NCBI GenBank assembly: GCA_026400435.1
Contig: JAPLOZ010000025.1
Span: forward strand, 61,012-125,011
DNA length: 64,000 nt
Reading direction: 5' to 3'
From: Hyphomicrobiales bacterium
GTDB lineage: Bacteria; Pseudomonadota; Alphaproteobacteria; Rhizobiales; Rhizobiaceae
Part shown: positions 16,908 through 26,413 of the stretch, piece after piece
Layout: each line of letters starts with the position of its first letter
Position numbering within the stretch: the first letter of the stretch is position 1
The notes under the pieces: model-generated
Told to the model about the DNA's origin: nothing
Database searches by the model: none
The model's input: the letters and a program-made list of their open reading frames with translations, nothing else
Position numbers and translations under genes: made by a program

Positions 16908-19328
16908 ATGCGTACTCATGCACAAGCCGTTGTCATCGGTGGCGGCCTGATCGGTTGTTCGATCCTCTATCACCTCGCAAAGTTCGGCTGGACCGACGTG
17001 GTGCTTCTGGAGCGCAGCGAGCTGACTTCCGGTTCGACCTGGCATGCCGCCGCCAACATTCACGGCCTGCACGATTCGACCAACATAAGCCGCCTTCAGC
17101 ATTATACGATGGCGCTCTACAAGGAACTGGAGACCGAGACAGGGCAGGGCTGCGGCATCTTCCAGCCCGGCTCCCTCTACCTCGCCCAGACAGAGGCGCG
17201 CGAGCACCAGCTGAGGCTGCAGGAAGCCAAGGCGCGGCGCTACAAGATGAATTTCTACGAAGTTGCCCGTGACGAGGCGGAGAGGCTGCATCCGCTGGTG
17301 GATTTCGACGGCATTCGCTGCATCATGTATGAGCCGGAAGGCGGCAATGTCGACCCGTCAGGTGTCACCGCGGCCTACGCCGCCGGCGCCCGCCAGCGTG
17401 GTGCCGAGATCCACCGCTTCACACCGGTCATCGCCACCGAGGCGCAACCTGATGGAAGCTGGATCGTGCGCACGCCACAGGGCGATATCCACACGCAATG
17501 GGTGGTCAACGCCGCCGGGCTGTGGGGTCGCGAAGTGGCCGCCATGGCCGGCCTGCAACTGCCGCTGATTCCGACCGAGCACCAGTATTTCGTCACCGAA
17601 ACCATTCCCGAGATCGCGGCAATGGGGCGCCGCTTGCCTTCCGTCGCGGACCGCGACGGCGAGTATTATCTGCGCCAGGAAGGTCTCGGCTTACTGGTCG
17701 GCGCCTACGAGCGCAAGATGAAGTTCTGGGCCGAGGACGGCACGCCGCTCGACTTCGGTCATGAATTGTTTCCCGACGATCTCGACCGCATCGAGGAAAA
17801 CATGCTGCGTGCCATCGCGCGCGTCCCGGCAGTCGGCACCGCCGGCGTGAAGAAAGTGATCAACGGGCCTATGATCTGGTCGCCGGACAGCGCCGTGCTG
17901 TTCGGACCGGTGCCGGAACTAAGCAATTATTTCTGTTGCAATGGCATCATTCCCGGCTTTTCTCAGTCGGGAGGCATGGGCAAGCTGGCGGCCGAGTGGA
18001 TGATCGAGGGCGAGCCCACACTCGACATGTTCGCCTGGGACATCGCCCGCTTTGGCCATTGGGCCGGCAAGGCCTTCACCAAGGCGCGCGTCCAGGACCA
18101 GTACAGCCACCGCTTCAAGATCCATTTCCCGAACGAGGAACGTGCCGCCGGGCGGCCGGTGCGGACCAGGCCCGCCTACGAGATGCAGAAGGGCATGAAC
18201 GCCGTCTTCGGGCTCAATTTCGGCTGGGAGCACCCGTTGTGGTTCGCCGCCGAGGGCGAGCCGCGCGAGGAGACGATCGGCTTCACCCGCCAGAACTGGT
18301 GGGGGCCGGTGGGCCGAGAGGCACGCATGCTGCGCGAACGCGCCGGCATCATCGACATCTCCAATTTCGCCAAATACGAGGTCAAAGGCCCCGGGGCCGA
18401 GGACTGGCTCAATGCGCTGTTCGCAAACCGCATGCCGACAAGGACAGGCCGTTCGTGCCTTACGCCGCTGATCGGCAAGCGCGGCGGCATCGCCGGCGAC
18501 TTCACCGTCACTAGGCTCGCCGACGACGAATTCCTGGTGATCGGGTCCGGCATGGCGGAGCGCTTCCATCAACGGTTCTTCAAGGCAGTCACCTTGCCGG
18601 AAGGCACGACCTTCCGGTCGCGCACCGAAGACCTGTCCGGTTTCAACGTAGCCGGTCCGAGGTCACGCGAGTTGCTGCAACGGCTGACCAACGAGGACCT
18701 CTCCAACGAAGCGTTCCCGTTCATGCAGTCGCGCCGGATCGCGGTCGCCGGCGTTGATGTCGCGGCGTTGCGCGTTTCGTTCACCGGCGATCTCGGTTGG
18801 GAACTGCATTGCAGTTCGTCCGACCAGGTCGCGCTCTACGGCGCATTGATCGAGTCGGGCGCTGAGTTTGGTGCCGGGCCGGTTGGCGCGCGCGCGCTGA
18901 TGTCGCTGCGTGTCGAAAAGGGCTACGGCAGCTGGAGCCGCGAATATTCGCCCGAATATTGGCCGCAGGAAGTCAAGTTCGAACGCCTGGTCAAGATGGA
19001 CAAGGGCGCCTTCCTCAACCGCGATGCCTACGCCGCCGTCGCCGAGAGGCCGGCGCGCGACGAACTCATTATGCTGTCGATCGAGGCTCGCGATGCCGAC
19101 GCGACCGGCGGCGAGCCGATCTTCCTTCCCGATGGGACGCCGATCGGTCAGGTGTCGTCCGGCGCCTATGGCTATTTCGTCGAGCAATCGCTGGCGCTCG
19201 GCTACGTCAAGGCTGGCTCGGCCCGGCCCGGTGACAAGGTGTCGGTCGCCATATTGGGAAGGCCGCATGAGGCGACGTTGCTGGCGTATCCGCCGTTCGA
19301 TCCCGAAGGCAAGCGGCTGCGCTCGTAG
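16908..19328 (+). CDS. Dimethylglycine/sarcosine dehydrogenase-like flavoprotein with GcvT domain
   Basis: An 806-residue two-part enzyme. Residues 5-380 are a DAO-type FAD domain with VVIGGGLIGCSILYHL and TSGSTWHAAA, where H46 is the residue that binds FAD covalently in this family. Residues about 430-800 are the folate-binding GcvT module (REARMLRERAGIIDISNFAK, LRVSFTGDLGWELH). It should oxidatively demethylate dimethylglycine or sarcosine and pass the one-carbon unit to tetrahydrofolate. ATG at 16908 is preceded by AGGGAAG; the frame is open back into the previous gene but that sequence is not homologous. Confidence 0.9.
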   Translation: MRTHAQAVVIGGGLIGCSILYHLAKFGWTDVVLLERSELTSGSTWHAAANIHGLHDSTNISRLQHYTMALYKELETETGQGCGIFQPGSLYLAQTEAREHQLRLQEAKARRYKMNFYEVARDEAERLHPLVDFDGIRCIMYEPEGGNVDPSGVTAAYAAGARQRGAEIHRFTPVIATEAQPDGSWIVRTPQGDIHTQWVVNAAGLWGREVAAMAGLQLPLIPTEHQYFVTETIPEIAAMGRRLPSVADRDGEYYLRQEGLGLLVGAYERKMKFWAEDGTPLDFGHELFPDDLDRIEENMLRAIARVPAVGTAGVKKVINGPMIWSPDSAVLFGPVPELSNYFCCNGIIPGFSQSGGMGKLAAEWMIEGEPTLDMFAWDIARFGHWAGKAFTKARVQDQYSHRFKIHFPNEERAAGRPVRTRPAYEMQKGMNAVFGLNFGWEHPLWFAAEGEPREETIGFTRQNWWGPVGREARMLRERAGIIDISNFAKYEVKGPGAEDWLNALFANRMPTRTGRSCLTPLIGKRGGIAGDFTVTRLADDEFLVIGSGMAERFHQRFFKAVTLPEGTTFRSRTEDLSGFNVAGPRSRELLQRLTNEDLSNEAFPFMQSRRIAVAGVDVAALRVSFTGDLGWELHCSSSDQVALYGALIESGAEFGAGPVGARALMSLRVEKGYGSWSREYSPEYWPQEVKFERLVKMDKGAFLNRDAYAAVAERPARDELIMLSIEARDADATGGEPIFLPDGTPIGQVSSGAYGYFVEQSLALGYVKAGSARPGDKVSVAILGRPHEATLLAYPPFDPEGKRLRS

Positions 19329-19440
19329 CGGTAGGGCGGCTCGTCGCCACGGCCATAGACAACCGCGGCCGGCCGGAGACGTCGGCGAACCTGAACTGGA
19401 AAGCTCTGCGAAGTTCCAGACAAAAAAGAGCGTTCACTGG

Positions 19441-19467
19441 CGGACGGGTGAAGGCTTCGCCCGTCCG
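19441..19467. terminator. Bidirectional hairpin between convergent genes
   Basis: The repeat CGGACGGG / CCCGTCCG forms an 8-bp stem with an 11-nt loop in the 154 bp between the convergent dehydrogenase and deacetylase genes. There is no clear T run on either side. Confidence 0.45.
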
Positions 19468-19482
19468 GTCTGGATAACGACG

Positions 19483-20388
19483 TCAGCCGCCAAACCGGTC
19501 CAGCCAATGTTGGGCAAGGTCGGAGCGGCGGCAGATCCAGATATCTGGATTGGCCTTGATTTTGTCGAGGAAGCGGGCGAGCCCTAGCATGCGGCCGGGT
19601 CTTGCCGCGAGCCGACAATGCAGTGACACCGTCATCATGCGTGGCGTCCGCTCCCCTTCGGCCAGGAGCCAATCCACGCCATCGCTTATATATTCGAAGA
19701 ACTGGCTGCCGGTCTCCAGGCCGGAGCCACGCGAGAATCGGCTGTCGTTGTTGTCGAAACTGTGTGGCACGACCAGATGCCGCTTTTGACCGACCTCGAC
19801 GAAATAGGGCGAGTCGTCATTATAGTCGTCGCAATCGAACAGGAAGCCGCCGTGCTCCACCACCAGCCGGCGCGTGTTGAGGCTGGGCCGGCCGGTGTAC
19901 CAGCCGAGGGGGAGAATCCCGGTCAGCCGCTGGACTGTGTCAAAGGTCAAGGAAATGTGCTGGCGTTCCTCGTCCTCGCTTAGTGGTGCGTAGTCGATCC
20001 AGCGCCAGCCATGGCAGACGATATCGCTACCAAGCGCCGCGATCGCCTTGCCCGCGGCCGGATTGAGCTCCAGCGCGCGTCCCACGACGTAAAAGGTCGG
20101 AATGATCTCCTTGTCCCGGAACAGTGACAACAGCCGCCAGACGCCGACGCGTGAGCCGTACTCGTAGAGCGATTCCATATTGCGATTGCGCATGCCCGGC
20201 ACCGCTGGCGACACCGCAAGGTCTGAAAGGATTGCCTCGGAGACGCCATCGCCTTCACCGATGCTATATTCGGCGCCTTCCTCATAGTTGACGACGATGT
20301 TGAGTGCCAGCTTTGCGCCACCCGGCCACTCAGCGGAGGGAGGCTTGTCGCCATAGCCGATGAAATCACGAACGGGCACGTACGGCAT
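19483..20388 (-). CDS. Polysaccharide deacetylase-fold protein, PuuE allantoinase-like
   Basis: A 301-residue NodB-fold hydrolase. The N-terminus with KLALNIVVNYEEGAEYSIGE, and later FYVVGRALELNP, CHGWRWIDYAPLSEDEER and FLFDCDDYNDDSPYFVEV, matches the cofactor-independent allantoinase PuuE and its relatives rather than chitooligosaccharide deacetylases. Members open cyclic amides such as allantoin. The surrounding genes are not purine-degradation genes, so the substrate may be another cyclic ureide. It starts 48 bp after the aminotransferase stop and is likely in the same unit. Confidence 0.82.
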   Translation of the reverse strand: MPYVPVRDFIGYGDKPPSAEWPGGAKLALNIVVNYEEGAEYSIGEGDGVSEAILSDLAVSPAVPGMRNRNMESLYEYGSRVGVWRLLSLFRDKEIIPTFYVVGRALELNPAAGKAIAALGSDIVCHGWRWIDYAPLSEDEERQHISLTFDTVQRLTGILPLGWYTGRPSLNTRRLVVEHGGFLFDCDDYNDDSPYFVEVGQKRHLVVPHSFDNNDSRFSRGSGLETGSQFFEYISDGVDWLLAEGERTPRMMTVSLHCRLAARPGRMLGLARFLDKIKANPDIWICRRSDLAQHWLDRFGG

Positions 20389-20436
20389 TCTTAAATCTCC
20401 TCAGCATGGAGTCGCAAAAACATTCGGGCGCCGGAT

Positions 20437-21504
20437 CTATTCGCTACGCATGTCGACCAGTATGCGCAGTGCTCGGTCCATCATCTCTTGTGGGCCGACC
20501 GTCGCGCGTAAACAGTCTGTGAGGCCGTAACCGCCTAAGCTGCGGACGATGATGTCGGCGCCGCGCAGGGTTCTCTCGGCTGCCTCCGCGGCGGCTTTGC
20601 TGGAGAAGCCTATCAGCACGAAATTCGTTCGACTCTCGGGGACGTGGTAACCGGCTGACCGCAGATCATGCGCAAACCGATTGCGGATGCCGACCGTTCG
20701 GGCCACCGTTTCGCGCATATAGCCTTGGTCCTGCATAGCCGCGACGGCCATTGCAAGGCTTGGCGAAGCGACCTGGTTCGAATTCTGCATTTTGCGCACC
20801 TCGGCAGCGACCGAAGGCGGAAACAATCCCCAGCCGACGCGCGCGCCGGCTAGACCATAGGCCTTGGAAAGCGTGCGCAACACGACGGTATCGCCGCGCG
20901 CGACAAGCGCAAAGACAGGGTGTGGATCCTGATCATCGAATTCGCCATATGCTTGGTCGATAACCAGAAGCACATCCCCTGGCAATCCGGCGCGTAAGCG
21001 CAGCAGTTCGGCGTTCCGGATGACAGTGCCGGTCGGATTCCCGGGATTGCAGACGAAGACGATCCGCGTTGCCGGCGTGACGTTCGCGAGAATGTTGTCA
21101 ACCGAAACGGTAAAATCCCGTTCAGGGGCCTTAACATAGATTGCATCGACGCGCGCAACGGCTGATGCCACGAAATTATAGGCGTAAGAGGTGCCCAGAA
21201 TCTCGTCACCCGAACGCGAAAAGGCTGCGATCGTAGAGCTTATGAGATCCATCGACCCGGCGCCGCACAAGGTCAAATTTGGCTTGACACCATAGGCTTG
21301 CGCAATCGCTTCGCGGAGTTCCGTCCAGTCCGGATCAGGATAGAGATGGCTGCGACTCATCGCCTCTTTGCCGGCAGCAATCGCTCTAGGGCTGGGCGGA
21401 AAAGCGCTCTCGTTCTGTGCCAGAGTGATGCGATCGTAGCCGCCGAAAATCGCGAGTGCGAACGCAGACATGGCCTCCACGTGGGTCGCTGCCTTCAGGG
21501 GCAT
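20437..21504 (-). CDS. Pyridoxal-phosphate aminotransferase, class I/II (HisC-like)
   Basis: A 355-residue fold-type I aminotransferase. Visible are LAQNESAFPPSP, CNPGNPTGT, the VIDQAYGEFD loop with the PLP Asp, and the Schiff-base lysine K214 in TLSKAYGLAGARVGW. It resembles histidinol-phosphate aminotransferase, but isolated copies like this act on diverse amino acids. I chose ATG 21504; an in-frame ATG at 21564 would add 20 Arg/Gly-rich residues, and neither start has a convincing ribosome site. It is divergent from the multiheme cytochrome. Confidence 0.83.
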   Translation of the reverse strand: MPLKAATHVEAMSAFALAIFGGYDRITLAQNESAFPPSPRAIAAGKEAMSRSHLYPDPDWTELREAIAQAYGVKPNLTLCGAGSMDLISSTIAAFSRSGDEILGTSYAYNFVASAVARVDAIYVKAPERDFTVSVDNILANVTPATRIVFVCNPGNPTGTVIRNAELLRLRAGLPGDVLLVIDQAYGEFDDQDPHPVFALVARGDTVVLRTLSKAYGLAGARVGWGLFPPSVAAEVRKMQNSNQVASPSLAMAVAAMQDQGYMRETVARTVGIRNRFAHDLRSAGYHVPESRTNFVLIGFSSKAAAEAAERTLRGADIIVRSLGGYGLTDCLRATVGPQEMMDRALRILVDMRSE

Positions 21505-21717
21505 GATTGGTCCATGGGAAACATGCTTGCGGTCACCTCGCGAGCTACCCCTACCGAACGACATAGGGCAAGCTACAAGTCACATGCTCAGGCACAAGCA
21601 AAAACTATCTGCGCAATGGCGTGGAAAATCTGGCCCTCAACGGCGACCAGCGGAAAAACTGGACCTTGCACGCGATGCCGCTAAAGTGGCCGGGGGCTGG
21701 CATCGCGACGCCTCGAA

Positions 21718-24039
21718 GTGAATCTTGCAAGCATGGTCGGAGCAGTTGTGGCGGTAGTCGCTCGTACAGTCGGCCTGATTGGCGCGGCCCTGTCGATGTT
21801 GCTGTTTCAGGCGCTCGCTCGGGCTGAAGCGGCGGAGATCTCGCCTCATCCTTCGGTCGACCCGCAAGTTTCCATCCATGAAGGGTTCGTCGAGGAGAAA
21901 GTCTGCTCGTCCTGCCACGCGGGCCAGGCGGAAGCCTTCGCGAAGTCCAACCACGCCAAGGCGATGGCGCTTGCCGACGACCGTTCGGTGAGAGCCGATT
22001 TCAACGACACCCGGTTCGAGCACAACGGCATCCAAACCACCTTCTTGAGGCGGGACGGGCGGTTCTTCGTTCGCACGCCAGGGCCCGATGGAGAGCCTGG
22101 GGAATTCGAGGTGAAATACACTTTTGCATACGAACCGCTGCAGCAGTATCTGGTCGATGCCGGCGGCGGTCGACTGCAGGCCCTCGACATCGCCTGGGAT
22201 ACGACAAAGAAGGAGTGGTTCTGGCTTGGAGAGGGCGCCCCGGCAAGACCCGGGACGACGAACCACTGGACCGGTCCGTTCTACCGCTGGAACCGCACCT
22301 GCATCGACTGCCATTCGACGAATCCGCTGGCGAAGTTCCAGCCCGAAACGAACTCTTACGAATCGACCTATGTGGCAACAAGCGTCGGCTGCCAGTCCTG
22401 CCATGGCGGCGGTGAGAAACATGTGAACTGGGCAAAGGCCCGGGCGCAGGACCCCGCTGCGGCGCCCGAGTCGGATACGGGGCTTGCTCCGGTCGATGCC
22501 AGCATGTGCTTTGCCTGCCATTCACGACGGACCAAGCTGCTTGACGGCTACAAGCCCGGCGACGCATTTCTCGACCACTTCTCGCCGTCGCTGATCGGTC
22601 AGGGCCTCTATTTTCCCGACGGGCAGATACTCGAGGAGGATTTCGAATACGGCTCTTTCCTGCAAAGCAAGATGGCGCGCGCCGGCGTCACCTGCCTTGA
22701 CTGCCACAGTGCCCATGAGGCGACGCTCAAGGCCGAAGGCAACGCCGTGTGCACACAGTGCCATACCGAGGCGGCCCAGGAACGGTTTGCGAACTTCCAC
22801 CCGAATGGTTCGTTCGATACGCCTCAGCATACGCACCACCCGGTGGGGTCGCCTGGCGCGGAATGCGCCAACTGCCACATGCCCAGGCGCGCCTACATGA
22901 AAGTCGATCCCAGGCGCGACCACTCCATAGTCATTCCGCGGCCCGACCTGTCGATGGCCTATGGCACGCCAAATGGCTGCACGACCTGTCACTCAGGCGA
23001 GACGAACGCATGGGCCGCCGGGAAGCTCGACGAATGGTACGGAGCCAGTTGGCGACAGCGCCCAACCATTGCACACGCATTCGCAGCGGCCGAGCGCAAC
23101 GATCCCGCTGCGCTGGAAGCATTGCGCAAACTCGTGACCGACCGGGAACAGTCGGCGCTGGTGCGCGGCAGTGCGCTTGCTGAGATGGGACGGGTCGGCG
23201 GTGAGGCAGCCGCCGCCGACGTCAGGAATGCCGCGCAAGCAGCAGAACCGCTCATCCGGCTTGGCGCAGCGGAGGCTGCCGGAGAACTGCCGCCTCCGCT
23301 CAGGCGCGAAGCAATCGGAAGTCTGCTTGCGGACAAGACGCGCGCCGTCCGGTTTGCGGCGGTTCGGGCATTGGCCAGCACGCCTTCGCTGGAATTGCTT
23401 GGCGATCAACGTACAGCCTTCGACACCGCGGTAGAGGACCTGCGCGCCTATGTTCAGGCCAATGCCGACATGGCAGAGACCCAAACGGTCTATGGCCTGT
23501 TCCTGCTCGAGCAGCATCGCATGGAGGAAGCGGAGGCCATGCTTCGGCGCGCGATCTCTCTGGACCCAAGCTATGCGGGAGCGCATATCAATCTTGCCGA
23601 GCTCTACCGAATTGCCGGTCAGGACGAAAAGTCCGAGCGCACCTACGCCGCGGCAATCGCCATCTCGCCAGAGGAACCGGGTCTGCGATACGGCCACGCC
23701 CTGGCGCTGGTTCGTGGCAAGTCGATGCCGGGGGCGGTGCGCGAACTGGAAGAAGCGGTGCGGCTGGAGCCGGGCAACGCGACCTATCGGACGACGCTTG
23801 CCGTCGCGCTCGATGCGGTGGGTCGTACCGACGATGCGTTCGCGATGCTCGACGGCGCAATTGCCGGCGGCCTGAACGATCCCGATGTGATCGGCACGGC
23901 GATCCAGTTCGGCCTCAAGCTTGGCCGCTATCGCGAAACGCTGAAGCATGCCGAGGCGCTTGCGCGGGCGCATCCGGACGATCCGCAGATCGCAGACCTC
24001 GTCAGGCAGTTGCGGGCCGTGGGCGCCGGCGGCAACTGA
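21718..24039 (+). CDS. Octaheme c-type cytochrome with HEAT-like and TPR repeats
   Basis: A 773-residue exported protein. A hydrophobic signal (about 6-36) precedes eight CXXCH heme sites beginning at residues 63, 195, 225, 264, 326, 345, 383 and 421 (CSSCH, CIDCH, CQSCH, CFACH, CLDCH, CTQCH, CANCH, CTTCH). Residues about 430-560 contain Ala/Leu-rich HEAT-like repeats and 560-770 contain TPR units (AEAMLRRAISLDPSYAGAHI, ERTYAAAIAISPEEPG). The fold should be periplasmic electron transfer plus protein binding. The GTG at 21718 and an ATG at 21733 are both possible starts. No cytochrome c maturation genes are nearby. Confidence 0.88.
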   Translation: MNLASMVGAVVAVVARTVGLIGAALSMLLFQALARAEAAEISPHPSVDPQVSIHEGFVEEKVCSSCHAGQAEAFAKSNHAKAMALADDRSVRADFNDTRFEHNGIQTTFLRRDGRFFVRTPGPDGEPGEFEVKYTFAYEPLQQYLVDAGGGRLQALDIAWDTTKKEWFWLGEGAPARPGTTNHWTGPFYRWNRTCIDCHSTNPLAKFQPETNSYESTYVATSVGCQSCHGGGEKHVNWAKARAQDPAAAPESDTGLAPVDASMCFACHSRRTKLLDGYKPGDAFLDHFSPSLIGQGLYFPDGQILEEDFEYGSFLQSKMARAGVTCLDCHSAHEATLKAEGNAVCTQCHTEAAQERFANFHPNGSFDTPQHTHHPVGSPGAECANCHMPRRAYMKVDPRRDHSIVIPRPDLSMAYGTPNGCTTCHSGETNAWAAGKLDEWYGASWRQRPTIAHAFAAAERNDPAALEALRKLVTDREQSALVRGSALAEMGRVGGEAAAADVRNAAQAAEPLIRLGAAEAAGELPPPLRREAIGSLLADKTRAVRFAAVRALASTPSLELLGDQRTAFDTAVEDLRAYVQANADMAETQTVYGLFLLEQHRMEEAEAMLRRAISLDPSYAGAHINLAELYRIAGQDEKSERTYAAAIAISPEEPGLRYGHALALVRGKSMPGAVRELEEAVRLEPGNATYRTTLAVALDAVGRTDDAFAMLDGAIAGGLNDPDVIGTAIQFGLKLGRYRETLKHAEALARAHPDDPQIADLVRQLRAVGAGGN

Positions 24040-24145
24040 TTGCCGAACGCCATTGCTTACGCGCGGGCGCAGCGACCGGCGATCAATCTCAACCTGACGG
24101 CTTTGCGAATCAATCGTTCGGTTCACTGAACCCAAGCTGTGAAAG

Positions 24146-26152
24146 TCACTGCGTGGTTTTGAATACAGCCGCCGCATCTCCGTCGATCAGTAGCGTCAGT
24201 TCGTTGCCAGCCACCGTAAAGCCGTTCACTTTGGCAAGCGTATTAGCGAAGCTGGACTCCAGTTCCATGAGTTCTGGCGGGCCGGCCATCTTAGTGCTGA
24301 CCAGATCACCCATTACAACCGATTCCCGGATCAAGGCGTAGGAGCCCGTCAGCCTGTTGATGCCCCCAAACACCGAGAGCTCACCCTTGGCAAACCTCAT
24401 GGAGGGCGGCTTCACCGCGTCGATCTTTTTGCCGTTGAGTGTCGTCAGCGTCCAATCCTTGTTGCCGGCGGAATTCACGGAGTCCATGTCACAAGCCTCC
24501 ACATTCCAGGCGTAAGTCTTCGCCGGGGTTGGAGAAGGCTGCAAAGTTGGCAGATCCGCCAAGGACGCCGGGAATATGGTTTTTCCCTCCTTGATGGTCT
24601 CCAGAACCTTGATTTCGCGGATGCTCATCGGGTCGACCTTGATCGGATCCCTATCGAGTATGACTAGGTCGGCGAGCTTTCCCACCTCAAGCGTACCCTT
24701 GCTGTCTTCTTCGCCATATTGTTCGGCCGCCCATTCGGTCATCGCCTTCAGCCCTTCGAACGGCGTCACCCGCTGGTTCGGTCCGACCTCTCTGCCGCCG
24801 CGGGATATGCGGTTCACGGCGGTCCACAGCATCATCATCTGGTCGAGCGGGGCGACTACGAAATCTGTGTGGTTGGTGGGACGCAGACCCGCATCGATCG
24901 CATCGCGCATAGGGCTGATATAGCTTCCCTGCGCCTCACCGCGATTGGCGATGTGTGTCTCGGCAAAATAGAAAGTGTGCAGGGTGTAGAACGAAGGCCT
25001 GATCTTATATTCCACGAACTTCGGAATCTGATCCTTGCGAATGAACTGCGTGTGGATGGTAGTGACGTTCCATGGCCGGCTGAAATCACCATTGCGGGCT
25101 TTCTCGTACGCCTTCAGAAACGCGTCTATCGCAGCGTCACCGTTGGTGTGAATGATGAGAGGAACGTTGAGGTCATAGACCTTCTTGACCATCTTGTTGG
25201 CGAGGTCCTGGGGAAAGGTCGGCTCGCCAGACCAGTTCTGTTCACCGCCAGGACCACCCTGGAGATAGGGGGTCGTGAAGAAAGCGGTTCTGCCCTGCGG
25301 CGATCCGTCCAAGGTAATCTTGATGCCGCCCACCTTGAAGCGGTTGTGATACTTGCCCCACTCGGCAACGGGCAGCACGGCCAACACCTTGTCCGCATCG
25401 GTGATGAATGGGTAGGCAACGACATCGATAAAATTGGCGCCCGCGTCGCTTGCACGCTGCATCGTCTGAAACTGGGGAAGATGCGTCGCACCTTCGTGCG
25501 CCGTGGTGATGCCGGCCTCGGCGTAGAGCATCTGACCGGCGCGGGTCCATTCAATCTCCTGTTGCGCGGTCATAGGCTGGGCCCTTTCCATGACCGGCAG
25601 GAAAGCTGTCTCCATGATTAGGCCCCAAGGTTCCTTGGTGCCGGGCTTGCGAACAATGACGCCGCCTGGAGGCGTTTCCGTCGCAGCCGAAATGCCGTAT
25701 TTCTCAAGCGCGAGACTGTTCATGACCGCGCCATGCATCGAGACGTGATCGACGCGAACCGGATTGTCCGGGAAGGCCTCGTCCAGATCGCCGCGGTTGA
25801 GCAGCCGTCCGTCTGGCATCACGGAATCGTCATAGCCATAGGCCATGATCAATTCGCCCTTGGGGATGTTGCGTTCCTTGGCAAATCTCTTCAATTCGGC
25901 GACGATACCGGGAACGTCCTTGCCGGGACCGGACGGGGGAGCGTAGACCTTGGCCTGATTGGCGACGAGCAGCGAGTTGATGTAGTGCCCGTGTGCATCG
26001 ATGAAAGAAGGCAGGAGGGTCTTGCCTTCAAGGTCCACGACCTTGGTGCTGTTCCCCTTCAAGGCAATCGCCTCGTCTTTCGATCCCGCGAAGACGATCT
26101 TGCCATCCCTCACCGCGAGGGCGTCGACATAGGTAGGTTGATCGCCCGCCAT
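24146..26152 (-). CDS. YtcJ-type amidohydrolase fused to a C-terminal META (HslJ-like) domain; 5' end probably frameshifted
   Basis: A 668-residue frame. The catalytic part has LLPSFIDAHGHY (HxH), GGIKITLDGSPQGRTAF, PLIIHTNGDAAID, and KLADLVILDRDP closing the beta sandwich. From about residue 560 a META-like domain begins (WTLTTLNGKKI, LSVFGGINRLTGSYAL). Codons just upstream of the ATG continue in the same frame with an export-like tail and first strand (APHAEAGEAAQSIYYGGSIL), but this frame has no start codon before a stop at about 26272; an ATG at 26265 lies in another frame. A one-base frameshift in the signal-peptide region is likely, leaving either a leaderless protein or a broken gene. 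Confidence 0.82.
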   Translation of the reverse strand: MAGDQPTYVDALAVRDGKIVFAGSKDEAIALKGNSTKVVDLEGKTLLPSFIDAHGHYINSLLVANQAKVYAPPSGPGKDVPGIVAELKRFAKERNIPKGELIMAYGYDDSVMPDGRLLNRGDLDEAFPDNPVRVDHVSMHGAVMNSLALEKYGISAATETPPGGVIVRKPGTKEPWGLIMETAFLPVMERAQPMTAQQEIEWTRAGQMLYAEAGITTAHEGATHLPQFQTMQRASDAGANFIDVVAYPFITDADKVLAVLPVAEWGKYHNRFKVGGIKITLDGSPQGRTAFFTTPYLQGGPGGEQNWSGEPTFPQDLANKMVKKVYDLNVPLIIHTNGDAAIDAFLKAYEKARNGDFSRPWNVTTIHTQFIRKDQIPKFVEYKIRPSFYTLHTFYFAETHIANRGEAQGSYISPMRDAIDAGLRPTNHTDFVVAPLDQMMMLWTAVNRISRGGREVGPNQRVTPFEGLKAMTEWAAEQYGEEDSKGTLEVGKLADLVILDRDPIKVDPMSIREIKVLETIKEGKTIFPASLADLPTLQPSPTPAKTYAWNVEACDMDSVNSAGNKDWTLTTLNGKKIDAVKPPSMRFAKGELSVFGGINRLTGSYALIRESVVMGDLVSTKMAGPPELMELESSFANTLAKVNGFTVAGNELTLLIDGDAAAVFKTTQ

Positions 26153-26413
26153 GGTCAGGATGCTGCCGCCGTAGTAGATGGATTGGGCGGCCTCCCCGGC
26201 CTCGGCGTGTGGCGCAAGGGCGATGTCGCCATCTTTACAATCTTGCCAATCGTCCGAAGCCGCATGTTATCATATGCGATGGGCTGCTGACGCCCCATGT
26301 TTGCCCGACGGGTACCGCGGGGTTCATCCATTTGCAGTTTGCTGCAGTAGGTTGCTCAATTGCGTGAAACGGGTGTGGTGGCCCCATTGGACTTAAGCAA
26401 AGCTAAGGACTTT

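Noticed and set aside
14830..16923. A 697-codon open frame on the reverse strand opposite the Tat-exported binding protein
   Set aside because: It is antisense to a well-supported binding protein, has Arg/Asp/His-rich composition without domains, and arises from high third-position GC.
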